A DNA stretch of 64,000 bases, from positions 1 to 64,000 of the forward strand of contig NZ_VHKL01000007.1 of NCBI RefSeq assembly GCF_007474605.1. The letters run 5' to 3'. The position numbers and the translations under genes are program-made. A model generated the notes under the pieces. It saw only the letters and a program-made list of their open reading frames with translations, made no database searches and was not told where the DNA came from. The DNA is from Rhodoligotrophos appendicifer. Its GTDB lineage: Bacteria > Pseudomonadota > Alphaproteobacteria > Rhizobiales > Im1. Positions 24,894 to 35,428 of this stretch are shown piece after piece (position 1 is the stretch's first letter; each line of letters begins with the position of its first letter).

Positions 24894-25210
24894 CCTTAAA
24901 GGGGCGCGCAGGTCGATCCGCGCTCTTGGCCACCATTAAAGAGCAAGCTCTTTGCTTCAGCAACCCGTGACGTGTCACGAAGTCGGCACTCAGCTTGGAA
25001 GTTGCCAAAAACGCAGGAACTGCCAATCCACATCGTAACTAAAGTGAAACGCGCTCCCAAACTGCAAACGCCCATTCCGAACCAAGAGAGTGATGGAAGT
25101 GCGGTTCGGCGTCAAAAAGGTTATTAGTGATGAAGTCGATGACTGTTTTCTTTTGGTGACAATTCCGGTTAACTCTCCGAACGAATCTCTCAACAGCGGG
25201 AAGCTGAAAA
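24894..25210. other. Divergent gap between tatA and the efflux operon
   Basis: No gene is visible in these 317 bases. It must hold the promoters of tatA (leftward) and of the RND efflux pair (rightward). A TetR-type regulator gene, usually divergent from such pumps, is absent here. Confidence 0.4.
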
Positions 25211-26380
25211 TTGCGCCCATTTCATCCTTTGCCGGCATTTGTGTTCTGCGTGATTTGGGCAGTTGCAACTCATGTCCCGCCGCTTCATGCGCAGCAAGCG
25301 GCGCCCGTCGCCCCTGCTGTCCAGATCGCTCCAATCGTAACCGAAGATGTGACACGCACGGCTCAGTTTGTAGGTCGTGTAGAGGCAATCCAACAGGTCG
25401 CGATCAAACCAAGGGTCGATGGGTTCATTGAGGATGTCCTGTTCACCGAGGGCGGTATGGTCAAACTGGGGCAACCCCTCTTCACCATTGAAAAAGATAC
25501 CTATCAGGCAGCCGTGGAGACTTCGCAGGCCGCAGTTGGAGTCTCGGAGGCACAGCTTGCTGCTGCCAAGGCCAATCAAACTAAAACCCAACTCCAATAT
25601 GATCGGATGTCGCAACTGCGAGCTTCCGGTACGGTCTCGCAAGCGCAGCTCGACGACGCTACCGCAGCGCGTGACGCAGCTGTCGCGCAAGTCCAACAGG
25701 CGAATGCTGCTATTGCGCAGGCCAAAGCTCAGTTGTTGACCGCGCAGATCAATTTGAACTACTGCGACATCGTCTCCCCCATTGCTGGCCAGATCGGTAA
25801 TGCAGTCTTCACAGTGGGCAATCTGGTCAGCCCGCAATCAGGAACCCTCGCGACCGTGGTGCAGACAAATCCCATTCGCGTGGCCTTCTCAATTGCAGAG
25901 AGCGACTATCTCAAGGTGGCGGAGTACCGGAGCCAGCATGCTGGCCAGGGTGATAAATTCACGCCGCGGCTCAAACTCCCTGACGGCTCAACTTATGCTC
26001 ATGCGGGGGAAATCTCCTTCATCAACAACGTGGTCGATCCGAATACCGGAACAATCGTTGTTCGGGCCAATTTCGAGAATCCAGATCTCTATTTGGTCCC
26101 CGGCGAATTTGTGAATGTGAATGTTCAGTTAGGCGATACGCAGTCATTGCCGGTCGTGCCCGCTTCCGCCGTGCTCCAGGATCGTAATGGGGCATATGTG
26201 TTCGTTCTGGGTGAAGGAAACCGCGCGGAAGAACGTCGGATCAAGACAGCCCAGAAGACTAGCAGCGGATGGGCGGTGACGAGCGGTGTCGTTGCAGGAG
26301 ACGTGATCATCGTCAGCGGGTTGCAGAAAATCCGAGCGGGCGTGACCGTAAATCCCACCAACGCCGCGTCTGCGAGCTAA
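25211..26380 (+). CDS. RND efflux periplasmic adaptor (AcrA/MexA-like)
   Basis: The 389-residue adaptor has an N-terminal signal sequence, a lipoyl/barrel-sandwich region ([23 protein letters not shown] and later [21 protein letters not shown]), and between them a long alpha-hairpin rich in Ala and Gln (about 95-155). The beta-barrel and membrane-proximal domains follow. It bridges the inner-membrane pump to an outer-membrane channel. The start appears to be TTG 25211; no in-frame ATG precedes the signal sequence. There is no lipobox cysteine, so it is probably a soluble rather than a lipid-anchored adaptor. It is directly upstream of the pump gene, 4 bases apart. Confidence 0.92.
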   Translation: MRPFHPLPAFVFCVIWAVATHVPPLHAQQAAPVAPAVQIAPIVTEDVTRTAQFVGRVEAIQQVAIKPRVDGFIEDVLFTEGGMVKLGQPLFTIEKDTYQAAVETSQAAVGVSEAQLAAAKANQTKTQLQYDRMSQLRASGTVSQAQLDDATAARDAAVAQVQQANAAIAQAKAQLLTAQINLNYCDIVSPIAGQIGNAVFTVGNLVSPQSGTLATVVQTNPIRVAFSIAESDYLKVAEYRSQHAGQGDKFTPRLKLPDGSTYAHAGEISFINNVVDPNTGTIVVRANFENPDLYLVPGEFVNVNVQLGDTQSLPVVPASAVLQDRNGAYVFVLGEGNRAEERRIKTAQKTSSGWAVTSGVVAGDVIIVSGLQKIRAGVTVNPTNAASAS

Positions 26381-26384
26381 GCGG

Positions 26385-29300
26385 ATGATCTCAAGCACAT
26401 TTATCGATCGCCCCAAGCTGGCGATGGTGGTGGCCATCGTTATGACTTTGGCAGGTACGCTGGCACTCGCGAATATTCCGGTTGCCCAGTATCCAAATAT
26501 TACCCCCCCTGTCGTTCAGGTCACCGCGAGTTATCCTGGTGCAGATGCGCAAACTTTGGCCGAAACCGTAGCTGCTCCGATCGAGGAGCAGGTCAATGGC
26601 GTCGAGAACATGATCTACATGGCCTCGACGAGTACCTCGAACGGTACCTACACATTAAGTGTATCCTTCGACATTGGAACCGACCCCGATATCGCCCAGG
26701 TAAACGTTCAAAACCGAGTGGCACTTGCACAGCCCCAGTTACCAGCAATCGTGAACAACCTTGGCGTCAGCATCAATACGCAGCAGCCAAGCTTTCTGCA
26801 GATCATCAGCATCTACTCGCCCAGCGGGGCCTATGATTCGCTGTTTCTCTCCAATTTCACTTCCATCAATGTCAGGGATCCGATTTCTCGCGTCGAAGGC
26901 GTCGGCAGCGCCGCCATCCTTGGCGAGATGGATTATTCCATGCGGATTTGGATGGATCCAAACCGCATGGCCGCGCTGTCAGTTTCGACCGACGACATCA
27001 ACAGAGCGATCCAGTCCCAGAACATTCAGGCAGCAGCTGGTCAGATCGGCGCGCCTCCGATCGCTGACAATCAGGCTCTGCAATATAATATCACTGCTCT
27101 CGGCAGACTTGCGACCGTGGAGGAATTCGGCTCGATCGTTCTTAGAACGGCCGACGATGGCGCTGTGGTCAGGATTCGCGATATAGGTCGTGTCGAATTG
27201 GGGGCAGACAGCTACACCTCCATCAGTGGACTGAACGGCAAGCCGGCGGCGACTTTGGGCATCTACCAATCCCCCAATGCCAATGCGCTCAGTGTTGCAA
27301 ACGGAGTTAAGAAGGAGCTGGAATCACTCAAAGGGCGGTTTCCCGGGGATCTGACCTATCAAGTGGTTTACGACTCCACTGCTTTCGTTTCTGCCACAAT
27401 TCACGAAATCATCGAAACGCTTGTCATCACAGGCTTCATCGTCCTCGCGGTCGTCTACATCTTTCTCCAGGACCTGCGCGCGACCCTTATTCCTGCTTTC
27501 ACCATTCCCGTCTCCCTAATCGGCACATTTGCGGTTCTTCTTGCCCTTGGTTACTCCGCTAACACGGTAAGTCTGTTTGCGTTGATCTTGGCGATCGGCC
27601 TCGTCGTCGATGATGCGATCGTCGTGGTCGAGAATGTGCAGCGGATAATGGAGGAGCAGCCGGGAATTGGACAGAAGGAGGCCACCCGGGAGGCCATGCG
27701 CCAGGTTACCGGCCCCATTGTCGCCACCACTCTGGTGCTGATCGCAGTTTTCGCCCCTGTCGCCTTCCTGCCCGGCATCACCGGCCAGCTGTATCGGCAA
27801 TTTGCGGTGACGATCACCGTTTCTGTTACCCTTTCCGCCATCAATGCTTTGACGCTCAGTCCAGCCCTCTGCGCCACCATCCTTCGGCCGCCGACGGCCA
27901 TGCGGCGCGGCCCCTTCAAATGGTTCAATTCGGGCCTGGATCGAACGCGTAACGGGTATGTAAGGATCGTTGGTGGTCTCGGACGCCGTGCTGTTCTGGC
28001 AGGTCTTATCGTCGTTTTGGCAGGCGCTGCAGCCGGATATCTTTTCACGAAGACGCCAGGGGGCTTTATCCCCACTGAGGATCAAGGTGCCCTGTTCGTC
28101 AATATTCAGCTTCCCGATGCCGCTTCTCTTCCCCGGACTGAAGCCGTCCTGAAGCAGGTACAGGAGATTGCTGCTGCTACGCCAGGCGTTGCAAATGTCA
28201 TCACAGTGTCAGGCTACAGCATGTTGGCCAGCGCCTATTCAACAAATGCAGGGCTTGTTGTGGTGGTGTTCGAGCCTTGGGATGAGCGAAATACGCCAGC
28301 CCTGAGACTCGGCGGTATTTATGCCAAGCTCAAGCGCGCCTATGATGGCATCTCCGAAGCCAATGTCGTTGCATTTCCGCCGCCGGCCATACCGGGTATT
28401 GGCAATACGGGCGGCTTCGACTTCAGGTTGGAGGCCCTCGCCGGCCAGTCGGCACAAGACTTAGCCTCGGTCATGAACTCCTTCATCGTTGCGGCGAACG
28501 GCGACCCCCGCATTGGTTCAGCCTATTCTACGTACTCGGCAAGTGTTCCCCAACTCTATCTCGACGTCGACCGCGTCAAAACCGAAAGTTTAAAAGTTCC
28601 GATTTCTGATTTGTTCGGCACGCTGCAGGCTCAGCTCGGGTCACAGTTTATCAACAACTTCAATCTCTACGGCCGCACGTATCAGGTGAACATCCAAGCA
28701 GATGCGCCCTTCAGGACGACTCCCGACGACGTCCTGAATCTTTACGTTCGTAACACAGATGGAAACATGGTGCCGGTGCGCACTTTAACAACACTCGAAA
28801 CGACGTTCGGCCCTAGCATGTTGAACCGCTATAACCTGTTCACCTCGGCTGCGATCAACGGGGATCCAGCCCCTGGTGCATCCTCTGGACAGGCCATGGC
28901 TGCCCTCGAAGAAGTTGCGAAAAATACCTTGCCCGACGGATACTCATACGAGTGGTCGAGCCTTTCCTACCAGGAGGCGACAGCTTCCGGACAAGTCGCG
29001 ATCATTTTTATTCTTGCTTTGACCTTTGGATATCTCTTCCTCGTAGGGCAGTACGAAAGCTGGGCGATTCCACTCGCCGTCATATCATCGGTCACGATTG
29101 CCGTTCTGGGTGCCATTGCCTCGATCCACTTCATAGGACTGGCGAACAACATCTACTGTCAGATCGGCTTGGTCCTTCTGATCGGCCTTGCCGCCAAAAA
29201 TGCCATTCTCATCGTCGAATTTGCGAAAGAGCAACGTGAAGCCGGTAAGTCGAGACTAGAGGCGGCGATGGAGGCTGCGCATATGCGGTTTCGTGCCGTG

Positions 29301-29537
29301 CTCATGACGGCGATCGCGTTTATTCTGGGTGTCGTTCCAATGGTCATCGCCACCGGGGCGGGTGCAGCAAGTCGTTTCTCAATGGGAGTAACGGTGCTTG
29401 GCGGCATGGCTGCGGCGACCATCTTTGGAATAATAGTGATCCCTGCTCTCTATGTGATGTTCCAATGGCTCGGCGAGACGGTTGCAGGGATCGGCCGGCG
29501 GAAGGACGTGGAGCCAAGTTTACCTGTTGCAAGTTAA
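26385..29537 (+). CDS. RND multidrug efflux transporter (AcrB/HAE-1 type)
   Basis: At 1050 residues the protein has full family length. It starts with the conserved [16 protein letters not shown] first helix and contains the HAE-1 markers [25 protein letters not shown] (proton-relay Asp-Asp in helix 4) and [12 protein letters not shown] (helix 10 Lys region). Two large periplasmic loops carry the porter domain. It is a proton-driven trimer that exports drugs, detergents or signals through an outer-membrane duct. No outer-membrane factor gene follows, so a TolC-like protein must be encoded elsewhere. Substrates cannot be predicted. Confidence 0.96.
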   Translation: MISSTFIDRPKLAMVVAIVMTLAGTLALANIPVAQYPNITPPVVQVTASYPGADAQTLAETVAAPIEEQVNGVENMIYMASTSTSNGTYTLSVSFDIGTDPDIAQVNVQNRVALAQPQLPAIVNNLGVSINTQQPSFLQIISIYSPSGAYDSLFLSNFTSINVRDPISRVEGVGSAAILGEMDYSMRIWMDPNRMAALSVSTDDINRAIQSQNIQAAAGQIGAPPIADNQALQYNITALGRLATVEEFGSIVLRTADDGAVVRIRDIGRVELGADSYTSISGLNGKPAATLGIYQSPNANALSVANGVKKELESLKGRFPGDLTYQVVYDSTAFVSATIHEIIETLVITGFIVLAVVYIFLQDLRATLIPAFTIPVSLIGTFAVLLALGYSANTVSLFALILAIGLVVDDAIVVVENVQRIMEEQPGIGQKEATREAMRQVTGPIVATTLVLIAVFAPVAFLPGITGQLYRQFAVTITVSVTLSAINALTLSPALCATILRPPTAMRRGPFKWFNSGLDRTRNGYVRIVGGLGRRAVLAGLIVVLAGAAAGYLFTKTPGGFIPTEDQGALFVNIQLPDAASLPRTEAVLKQVQEIAAATPGVANVITVSGYSMLASAYSTNAGLVVVVFEPWDERNTPALRLGGIYAKLKRAYDGISEANVVAFPPPAIPGIGNTGGFDFRLEALAGQSAQDLASVMNSFIVAANGDPRIGSAYSTYSASVPQLYLDVDRVKTESLKVPISDLFGTLQAQLGSQFINNFNLYGRTYQVNIQADAPFRTTPDDVLNLYVRNTDGNMVPVRTLTTLETTFGPSMLNRYNLFTSAAINGDPAPGASSGQAMAALEEVAKNTLPDGYSYEWSSLSYQEATASGQVAIIFILALTFGYLFLVGQYESWAIPLAVISSVTIAVLGAIASIHFIGLANNIYCQIGLVLLIGLAAKNAILIVEFAKEQREAGKSRLEAAMEAAHMRFRAVLMTAIAFILGVVPMVIATGAGAASRFSMGVTVLGGMAAATIFGIIVIPALYVMFQWLGETVAGIGRRKDVEPSLPVAS

Positions 29538-30175
29538 GCGTCTTAGGGAATAGCTTTTTGCCAGCCGTTGTGACTCAGATGCTCCGGAATTCTCCCTCGG
29601 CGTCCAATCTGTTCCTGCGGGAAGGCTCTTCCTGTCGTTTAGTCCGCTCTTATGGAAGCGGGAATGGCTCGGGTTTGACGAAAGAGTCCGCCCTGGTTCT
29701 CTTCACTCTAACCATCAGCTTCTCCCAATCCGGGGGAGCCACCTTACGAGTAGAGGCGAGCCTACCGAGCAGCGACCATTTGAAATTAGCGTCTCGACTC
29801 TCCTGTGATTCGGACTCATCAATTTACAGGTTCGAGCCCCTCTGACACGCGAGTCCGTTTCGACTATTTGAGCCGCCATAAGTCTCTTGCTGCTCAAGGT
29901 AAAAAGTTACTATAAAATCTGTGTGGAAGCTTTAGCGGTGGTCCAAAGCCACCAAATACGGCTCGGCCCGCTGCATAAATGGGTCGCTCGATCTAAGTAA
30001 CTGTATTTTCAGAAGAAATTTTTTGTTGCCCTGCCCCTCTCCGAAATCGGGCACTTGATTTCGTAACATCGAAGTAAGACTTTCCGTACATCATGTGGCA
30101 CTCTTCCTGAGCAGAGTCTGGCAAGGATTGCTGCACGAGCTGATCTAAGTAGGTCAGACGACATGAGCTCTCGAA
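29538..30175. other. Gene-poor 640-base gap
   Basis: I see no supported gene between the efflux pump and the EAL gene. A short minus-strand frame (29715-29897) has no ribosome site or known motif. A GGTTCGAGCCC segment at 29829-29839 resembles a tRNA T-arm but no acceptor pairing exists around it. A GGTGG-TCCAAAG-CCACC hairpin lies at about 29937-29953. The unusual length suggests decayed sequence or an unrecognised regulatory RNA. Confidence 0.3.
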
Positions 30176-31423
30176 GTGTCGTCGGAAAAGATGGCGATGA
30201 TGATTACGGCTATGCAGAGGATGTTGATCGTTGATCCTGACCGGGACACCGGTAAGGCACTGGTCACGCTCGCCGTTGATCTCGGTATTGAAGCTCGCGC
30301 CGTAGCTTCTGCAGGAGACCTCATTGAACTATTCGCTGGCTGGCAGCCTACTATGGTTTGCCTTAATCTGAATGCTGGCGACATGGACGGCGTCGAACTT
30401 ATCCGCTGGCTGTCCGAACAAGAATGTGGAGCGAAACTCATCATCATGGGTTCGCAGGATGGCAAGGTATTGAATACAGCTGCTAACCTTGCGACTGCTC
30501 GCCATCTTGAGGTTGCAGGTACGCTGCGTAAGCCGATCGTCGCGGATGAAGCGATCGCCCTATTCAAGGCGAGCAAGATGAAGCCAGAAGCCGTCACTCT
30601 GCGGGAGATTGAACAGGCCCTCGGTAACGGCGAGATCGTTCTGAGGTATCAGCCTAAGATCAGTCTAGCGGATATGCGGGTCTTGCCGGTTCAGGGTGTC
30701 GAAGCTCTTGTTCGTTGGCATCATCCAGCGCGGGGACTGTTGTCACCCGACCAGTTCCTGGGCGCGGTGGCTCTGCACGGACTGATGGGACAGCTTACGG
30801 AGCGGGTCTTCGAGATTGCTTTTGCTGATCTTGCTCGCTGGGTGAGGCAGTGGCCGGGCTTCACGATGGCGGTTAACGTCCCTGGGGATTTGCTGAGCGA
30901 CTTGGCGTTACCGGATAAAGTCGAGGCGCGGGCTCGCGCGGCGGGGGTCGATCCCTCAATGATTGTTTTGGAGATTACCGAAAGCGTCGCACTGGACGAT
31001 CAACCTGCTACACTCGACGTCCTAACGCGAATGCGACTTAAGGGATTTGCGTTAGCGCTTGATGATTTCGGCACCGGTTATTCGTCGCTGGTCGAGCTTT
31101 ATCGAATGCCGTTCAGTGAGATTAAGATAGATCGGTCTTTCGTCAGCCAAGCTGAGCGAGATCAGGATGCGCGAACAATCGTGAGATCGATTGTCGGGTT
31201 GGGTCACAACCTGGGACTGCGCGTTGTGGCGGAGGGCGTCGAGACCGCTAAGATCTTGTCATTCCTTGCCGAGATCGGATGTGAGCAAGCTCAGGGCTAC
31301 TACATCACAGTCCCCCTCTCTGCGGAGGCATTCGATAACTTTGCACTTCGGTGGTCGGCACAGAAGCACCACTTGCGAGTGGTTTCGGATAGACCAAAGC
31401 TCAAACCTGGACATGCCGCGTAA
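30176..31423 (+). CDS. EAL-domain cyclic-di-GMP phosphodiesterase with degenerate receiver
   Basis: Residues about 14-125 form a receiver-like domain, and residues about 138-390 an EAL phosphodiesterase. The EAL part has all main catalytic motifs: EALVRW (174), MAVNVP, EITES, DDFGTGYSS, KIDRSFV, VAEGVE and EQAQGYY. It should therefore hydrolyse cyclic-di-GMP. In the receiver the phospho-acceptor position is Asn64 (VCLNLN) instead of Asp, while the acidic pocket (VDPDRD) and Lys117 (LRKPI) remain. The receiver is thus probably not phosphorylated and acts as a fixed or ligand-driven input. There is no GGDEF domain. The GTG start at 30176 is uncertain; several in-frame ATGs follow. Confidence 0.9.
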   Translation: MSSEKMAMMITAMQRMLIVDPDRDTGKALVTLAVDLGIEARAVASAGDLIELFAGWQPTMVCLNLNAGDMDGVELIRWLSEQECGAKLIIMGSQDGKVLNTAANLATARHLEVAGTLRKPIVADEAIALFKASKMKPEAVTLREIEQALGNGEIVLRYQPKISLADMRVLPVQGVEALVRWHHPARGLLSPDQFLGAVALHGLMGQLTERVFEIAFADLARWVRQWPGFTMAVNVPGDLLSDLALPDKVEARARAAGVDPSMIVLEITESVALDDQPATLDVLTRMRLKGFALALDDFGTGYSSLVELYRMPFSEIKIDRSFVSQAERDQDARTIVRSIVGLGHNLGLRVVAEGVETAKILSFLAEIGCEQAQGYYITVPLSAEAFDNFALRWSAQKHHLRVVSDRPKLKPGHAA

Positions 31424-31434
31424 GAGTTCCGGGT

Positions 31435-32574
31435 TTAGAGAGGTGTTATATCGCCTCTCGCCCAAACGGATTTCGTCTCAGCCCTGAACTCCTCATATCG
31501 CTGGTGTGCGATTGCCTGTCGAGCTTGTTGCATCAGGTTCTGGTAATACGCCGTATTTGCCCATGACAGCAACATTTGCCCGAGCAACTCTTCAGCCTTA
31601 AAGAGATGATGAAGATAGGCGCGGCTATACGCGAATGCAGCGGGGCAGGCGCTTTCCTCATCCAGAGGACGATGATCTTCGGCATGGCGCGCGTTGCGAA
31701 GGTTGACTGGCCCTCGACGCGTATACGCTTTCCCGTGACGCCCGGCTCGGGTTGGCATCACACAGTCGAACATGTCGATTCCGATCGAAATCGCCTCGAG
31801 GAGATCGTGAGGTGTGCCGACACCCATGAGGTAACGTGGCTTGTTCTCGGGAAGCAGGGGCGCGGTATATTCCAGGGTAGCGAGCATGTGGGCCTGCCCC
31901 TCGCCCACGGCAAGCCCACCAATGGCATAGCCGTCAAAGCCGATGTCGATCAAACCTCGCGCAGAGCTCTCTCTCAAGCCCCTGAAGGTACTTCCCTGCA
32001 CGATGCCAAAAAGTGCCCGTCCCGCTTGCGTACCAAAAGCTGCCTTGGAGCGTTCAGCCCAACGGAGTGAGAGCTGCATCGAGGCGTCTGCTTGTGCCTC
32101 AGAACAGGGCCACGATACGCATTCGTCCAGAACCATCTGAATATCAGAGCCGATCAGTCCTTGAATCTGGATCGATCGCTCGGGTGTTAACATGTAACGC
32201 GATCCATCGATATGCGACTGGAAAGCGACGCCCTCCTCGGTGATCTTCCGCAGACTGGCCAAAGACATCACCTGAAAACCTCCAGAGTCTGTCAAAATCG
32301 GCTTCTGCCACCGCATGAATTGATGAAGCCCGCCCAGCCGAGCCAACCGCTCAGCCCCGGGTCTGAGCATCAAGTGGTAGGTATTTCCCAGAAGGATGTC
32401 TGCGCCCGAACCGTCAACCTGATCGGGATATAATGCTTTTACTGTGCCTGCAGTGCCCACCGGCATAAAAGCGGGCGTACGGACCGCCCCTCGGGGTGTG
32501 TCAATGAGGCCCGTCCGAGCATCGGCATCCTTACCCAGCAGGCGGAATGTGAAGGCATCTTCCTTCAGCGCCAT
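31435..32574 (-). CDS. tgt: tRNA-guanine transglycosylase
   Basis: This 379-residue enzyme exchanges guanine at wobble position 34 of GUN-anticodon tRNAs for preQ1. The nucleophile region [10 protein letters not shown] and the second catalytic Asp in [13 protein letters not shown] are present. The tail has [15 protein letters not shown], typical of the family's zinc-binding end. It overlaps queA, the next enzyme of queuosine synthesis, by 10 bases, so both are translated from one message. Confidence 0.96.
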   Translation of the reverse strand: MALKEDAFTFRLLGKDADARTGLIDTPRGAVRTPAFMPVGTAGTVKALYPDQVDGSGADILLGNTYHLMLRPGAERLARLGGLHQFMRWQKPILTDSGGFQVMSLASLRKITEEGVAFQSHIDGSRYMLTPERSIQIQGLIGSDIQMVLDECVSWPCSEAQADASMQLSLRWAERSKAAFGTQAGRALFGIVQGSTFRGLRESSARGLIDIGFDGYAIGGLAVGEGQAHMLATLEYTAPLLPENKPRYLMGVGTPHDLLEAISIGIDMFDCVMPTRAGRHGKAYTRRGPVNLRNARHAEDHRPLDEESACPAAFAYSRAYLHHLFKAEELLGQMLLSWANTAYYQNLMQQARQAIAHQRYEEFRAETKSVWARGDITPL

Positions 32575-33659
32575 CTGCTTCGATCCGGATGCAGCAGACA
32601 GGCATCGCCATAAGAATAGAACCGATAACCCGCGTCGATTGCATGGACGTAAGCTCTTTTCATGCGATCAAGTCCGGCGAAAGCACTGACCAGCATGAAC
32701 AGCGTGGATTGCGGAAGATGAAAATTCGTCATCAAGAGGTCGACGGCGGAGAATTGATATCCTGGCGTGATAAAGAGGTTGGTGGTGCCCGACCACGGCC
32801 TTATTAGACCGTCTTTAGTGGACGAGGTCTCCAGCAAGCGGAGCGAAGTCGTCCCGACCGCCACGATGCGACCACCAGTGGCACGAGCCGCATTCAAAAC
32901 CTGCGCTGCCTGGGCGGTAATAACCCCACGCTCAAAGTGCATCCGGTGCGCTTTCGTCTCCACTGCTTTCACCGGCAAAAACGTTCCTGGCCCTACCTCC
33001 AATGTGACGAAAACAGAGGCAATACCCGCTTCCGAGAGGCTGCTCATCAAGCTTGGAGTGAAATGAAGACCGGCTGTCGGTGCTGCGACGGCACCTTCGT
33101 GGCGAGCATACATCGTCTGATAATCATCAGCATCACGGACATCCACAGATCGCTTTGATGCAATATAAGGCGGCAGGGGAAGTGAGCCGAGAAGTTTGAT
33201 CCGCTCATCCAGGATCGGGCTCGCCACATCAAAGGCAAGCTTTATCGTCCCCTCTTCACTCTTGCTTAGAACTGTAGCGTCCAAGACCTCTGCTTCACAA
33301 ACCTCTGGATCGGCTCCAAACCGCACTCGATCGCCAGGTGCGAGTTTGCGGCCCGGTCTCACAAGGCCAACCCAGGTCGCCTCGTCGAGACGCTCAATCA
33401 AGGTTGCTTCGATCGCCGGCTCATACCCGCCCCGGCCGATCCTTCTACCTGAAAGTCGCGACGGTATGACCTTCGTGTCATTGAAAACGAGGACATCGCC
33501 AGCCCGAAGATGATGGGCCAGATCCTTCGCACAGGCATCGGAGAATTCTGGCTCGGCCTCGGGCTCTATGACAAGCAAACGCGAAGCATCCCTAGGGACA
33601 GCGGGACGTAGTGCGATCGACGCCTCCGGTAGATCGAAATTGAAGGCGTCGACACGCAT
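32565..33659 (-). CDS. queA: S-adenosylmethionine:tRNA ribosyltransferase-isomerase
   Basis: QueA (364 residues) transfers the ribosyl moiety of S-adenosylmethionine to preQ1 in tRNA, making epoxyqueuosine. The family motifs are present: [15 protein letters not shown] at the start, [15 protein letters not shown], the central [12 protein letters not shown], and [17 protein letters not shown] near the end. It is expressed with tgt from the same minus-strand operon, whose upstream members are the cyclophilin and coaD genes. Confidence 0.96.
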   Translation of the reverse strand: MRVDAFNFDLPEASIALRPAVPRDASRLLVIEPEAEPEFSDACAKDLAHHLRAGDVLVFNDTKVIPSRLSGRRIGRGGYEPAIEATLIERLDEATWVGLVRPGRKLAPGDRVRFGADPEVCEAEVLDATVLSKSEEGTIKLAFDVASPILDERIKLLGSLPLPPYIASKRSVDVRDADDYQTMYARHEGAVAAPTAGLHFTPSLMSSLSEAGIASVFVTLEVGPGTFLPVKAVETKAHRMHFERGVITAQAAQVLNAARATGGRIVAVGTTSLRLLETSSTKDGLIRPWSGTTNLFITPGYQFSAVDLLMTNFHLPQSTLFMLVSAFAGLDRMKRAYVHAIDAGYRFYSYGDACLLHPDRSRWR

Positions 33660-33679
33660 GGCGGTCCTAGCTGCGCTCC

Positions 33680-34234
33680 TTACTTCGCGTCAGAAGCAAC
33701 CTGCATTTTCACGATCACGTCCGGATTGGTGACCGTGCCGCTGCCGCTGGCGCCCTTCTTGATCTTGTCTACGAATTCCATCCCATCGACCACTTCACCA
33801 AAAACAGTGTACTGACCGTTGAGGAAGCTGGAATCCTCAAAGCAGATGAAAAATTGACTGTTGGCGCTGTTGGGGCTCTGAGATCTAGCCATGCCTAGCG
33901 TGCCCCTCTCGAAGGGCTCCTTTGTGAACTCAGCTTTGACGTCTGGGTACTTTGAACCACCCATGCCAGTGCCCGTCGGATCCCCTGTCTGAGCCATAAA
34001 TCCTTCGATCACGCGGTGAAACTTGACACCATTGTAGAAGCCTTCGCGTGTGAGTTTCTTGATCCGCTCAACATGCTCGGGAGCGAGGTCCGGGCGTAGC
34101 TTGATCACGACCCGACCATCCTTCAGATCGAGATATATCGTGTTTTCAGGATCCGAGGGGTTCGCCGCATGAGCCGCACCGGGAACCATTGCAAATAAGA
34201 GGACTGTGGAAATCAGTTTCAAAATATCGAACAT
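33680..34234 (-). CDS. Periplasmic cyclophilin-type peptidyl-prolyl isomerase
   Basis: The 184-residue protein has a signal peptide ([23 protein letters not shown]) and a bacterial cyclophilin domain. The motifs are [25 protein letters not shown], the core [17 protein letters not shown] and [13 protein letters not shown]. The catalytic Arg (FHRV) and the Phe/Gln residues (QFFIC) are present. It speeds cis-trans isomerisation of proline bonds in exported proteins. In related organisms this gene also sits between coaD and queA, which is the arrangement here. Confidence 0.93.
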   Translation of the reverse strand: MFDILKLISTVLLFAMVPGAAHAANPSDPENTIYLDLKDGRVVIKLRPDLAPEHVERIKKLTREGFYNGVKFHRVIEGFMAQTGDPTGTGMGGSKYPDVKAEFTKEPFERGTLGMARSQSPNSANSQFFICFEDSSFLNGQYTVFGEVVDGMEFVDKIKKGASGSGTVTNPDVIVKMQVASDAK

Positions 34235-34271
34235 AGAAGCCTACCTTTCTCGGTCGGTTGTTTGTTTGTCC

Positions 34272-34775
34272 TCAGGCGAACTCGCGCAGCAAGGCAGCGT
34301 CGATGCGCCGCCGCGCAAGGTCAGGGACGAATGGTGAGATGTCGCCGCCCATGCGGGCAATCTGTTTCACCAGCGATGAGGCGATCATGCGTGTATTGGA
34401 ACTTGCAGCTAGAAAGATCGTCTCCACATCCCGGGCAATGCTGGCATTCATCTGCGCCATCTGCACCTCGTAGTCGAAGTCAGAGGAATCACGCAAGCCC
34501 CGCACCATTACGGTCGCGCCGGCTGCGATAGCCGCCTCAACAGCCAAGGTGTCGAAAGTGATGACACTGATTTCACATCCCACATCCCTTCCCAGGGGAA
34601 TACACACTTCCTCCATGAGGTCGACGCGTATTTCTGCCGACAGGAGAGGCGTCTTGCCATGGTGCACGCCAACCGCCAGCACCAGCTTATCGAACATGCG
34701 AGCAGCACGTGAAATGACATCCACATGGCCGTTTGTCACGGGATCGAAGCTGCCCGGATAGAATCCGATGAGCAT
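34272..34775 (-). CDS. coaD: Phosphopantetheine adenylyltransferase
   Basis: This 167-residue enzyme makes dephospho-CoA from ATP and 4'-phosphopantetheine, the penultimate step of CoA synthesis. It has the nucleotidyltransferase T/HxGH motif as DPVTNGHVDVI (about 12-22), LAVGVHHGK, and the later VRGLRDSSDFDYE and ISSSLVKQIA-like region (ASSLVKQIARMGGD). The ATG at 34775 has a GGAGAG site. It begins the minus-strand block with the cyclophilin, queA and tgt. Confidence 0.96.
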   Translation of the reverse strand: MLIGFYPGSFDPVTNGHVDVISRAARMFDKLVLAVGVHHGKTPLLSAEIRVDLMEEVCIPLGRDVGCEISVITFDTLAVEAAIAAGATVMVRGLRDSSDFDYEVQMAQMNASIARDVETIFLAASSNTRMIASSLVKQIARMGGDISPFVPDLARRRIDAALLREFA

Positions 34776-35428
34776 ACGCTAAGCTCTCCTTCGCCGGTTC
34801 GGCGCGACATCGCAAGCCTGATGCCACCACCAATCATCATCTCAGGCAATCTACTAATCAGCGCCACTCCCTGCTCGAAAGAAAAACTCTCGTTGCCGAG
34901 CAGGCAGCGCATACATACCGTCTGAAATCGCGCTAAGCACCATCAAAGTGCCACCATAAGTCACCAAATGAGCGACATAATAACCCGCCCGGCAAATGAA
35001 CTGAGTGAAGAACCCTCCCAAAAAACAACAGCTTGTGAGATTTCGCAGAATGACGGAAGTCCTCGCCTGCCGATGTCGGAGTTTCTACTGAAGCCTTTTT
35101 GGGGGTCCGGTTAAGCCACTGCAAGCAGAGCCTCCGGTGGCACCCAATACTGAAAACTCTTGAGCTAGGCTTCCGATGATGGAAGCCTGCGCGCTTTCCT
35201 TGCCGTAATGCGTCGGTGATCGTGTCGAAACTTCCGTGTCAATCTCGATGCAAAGAGGCCGACACATATGGGCTTCCGAGTTGCCTGCAATCACTTCATC
35301 GCAAACGGGCAGCGTGCAGAGCGGAGATAAGCCCCACCTTTAGGGCCGACGGCAAACATCAGAACGTTTAAGATCTGTCGCCGCCCCGCATTCGGTGCAA
35401 AAATTCCACTCCGCTGCAGATGCTTTCC
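34776..35428. other. Unusually long gap between gyrA and coaD
   Basis: In related genomes gyrA and coaD are close together, but here about 650 bases separate them. Short minus-strand frames exist (35085-35294 and 34933-35124, plus one open stretch near 34850-35090). None has a convincing ribosome site or a recognisable family. They may be remains of a decayed insertion. A GCTTCC-GATGAT-GGAAGC hairpin lies at about 35169-35186. Confidence 0.3.

Noticed and set aside
29815-29850. Possible tRNA fragment (GGTTCGAGCCC T-arm-like segment)
   Set aside because: No acceptor stem, D-arm or anticodon loop can be paired around it, and no CCA follows in the right place.
35085-35294. 69-residue minus-strand frame between gyrA and coaD
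   Set aside because: No ribosome site, no recognised motif and no supporting neighbour; kept only as part of the gap.
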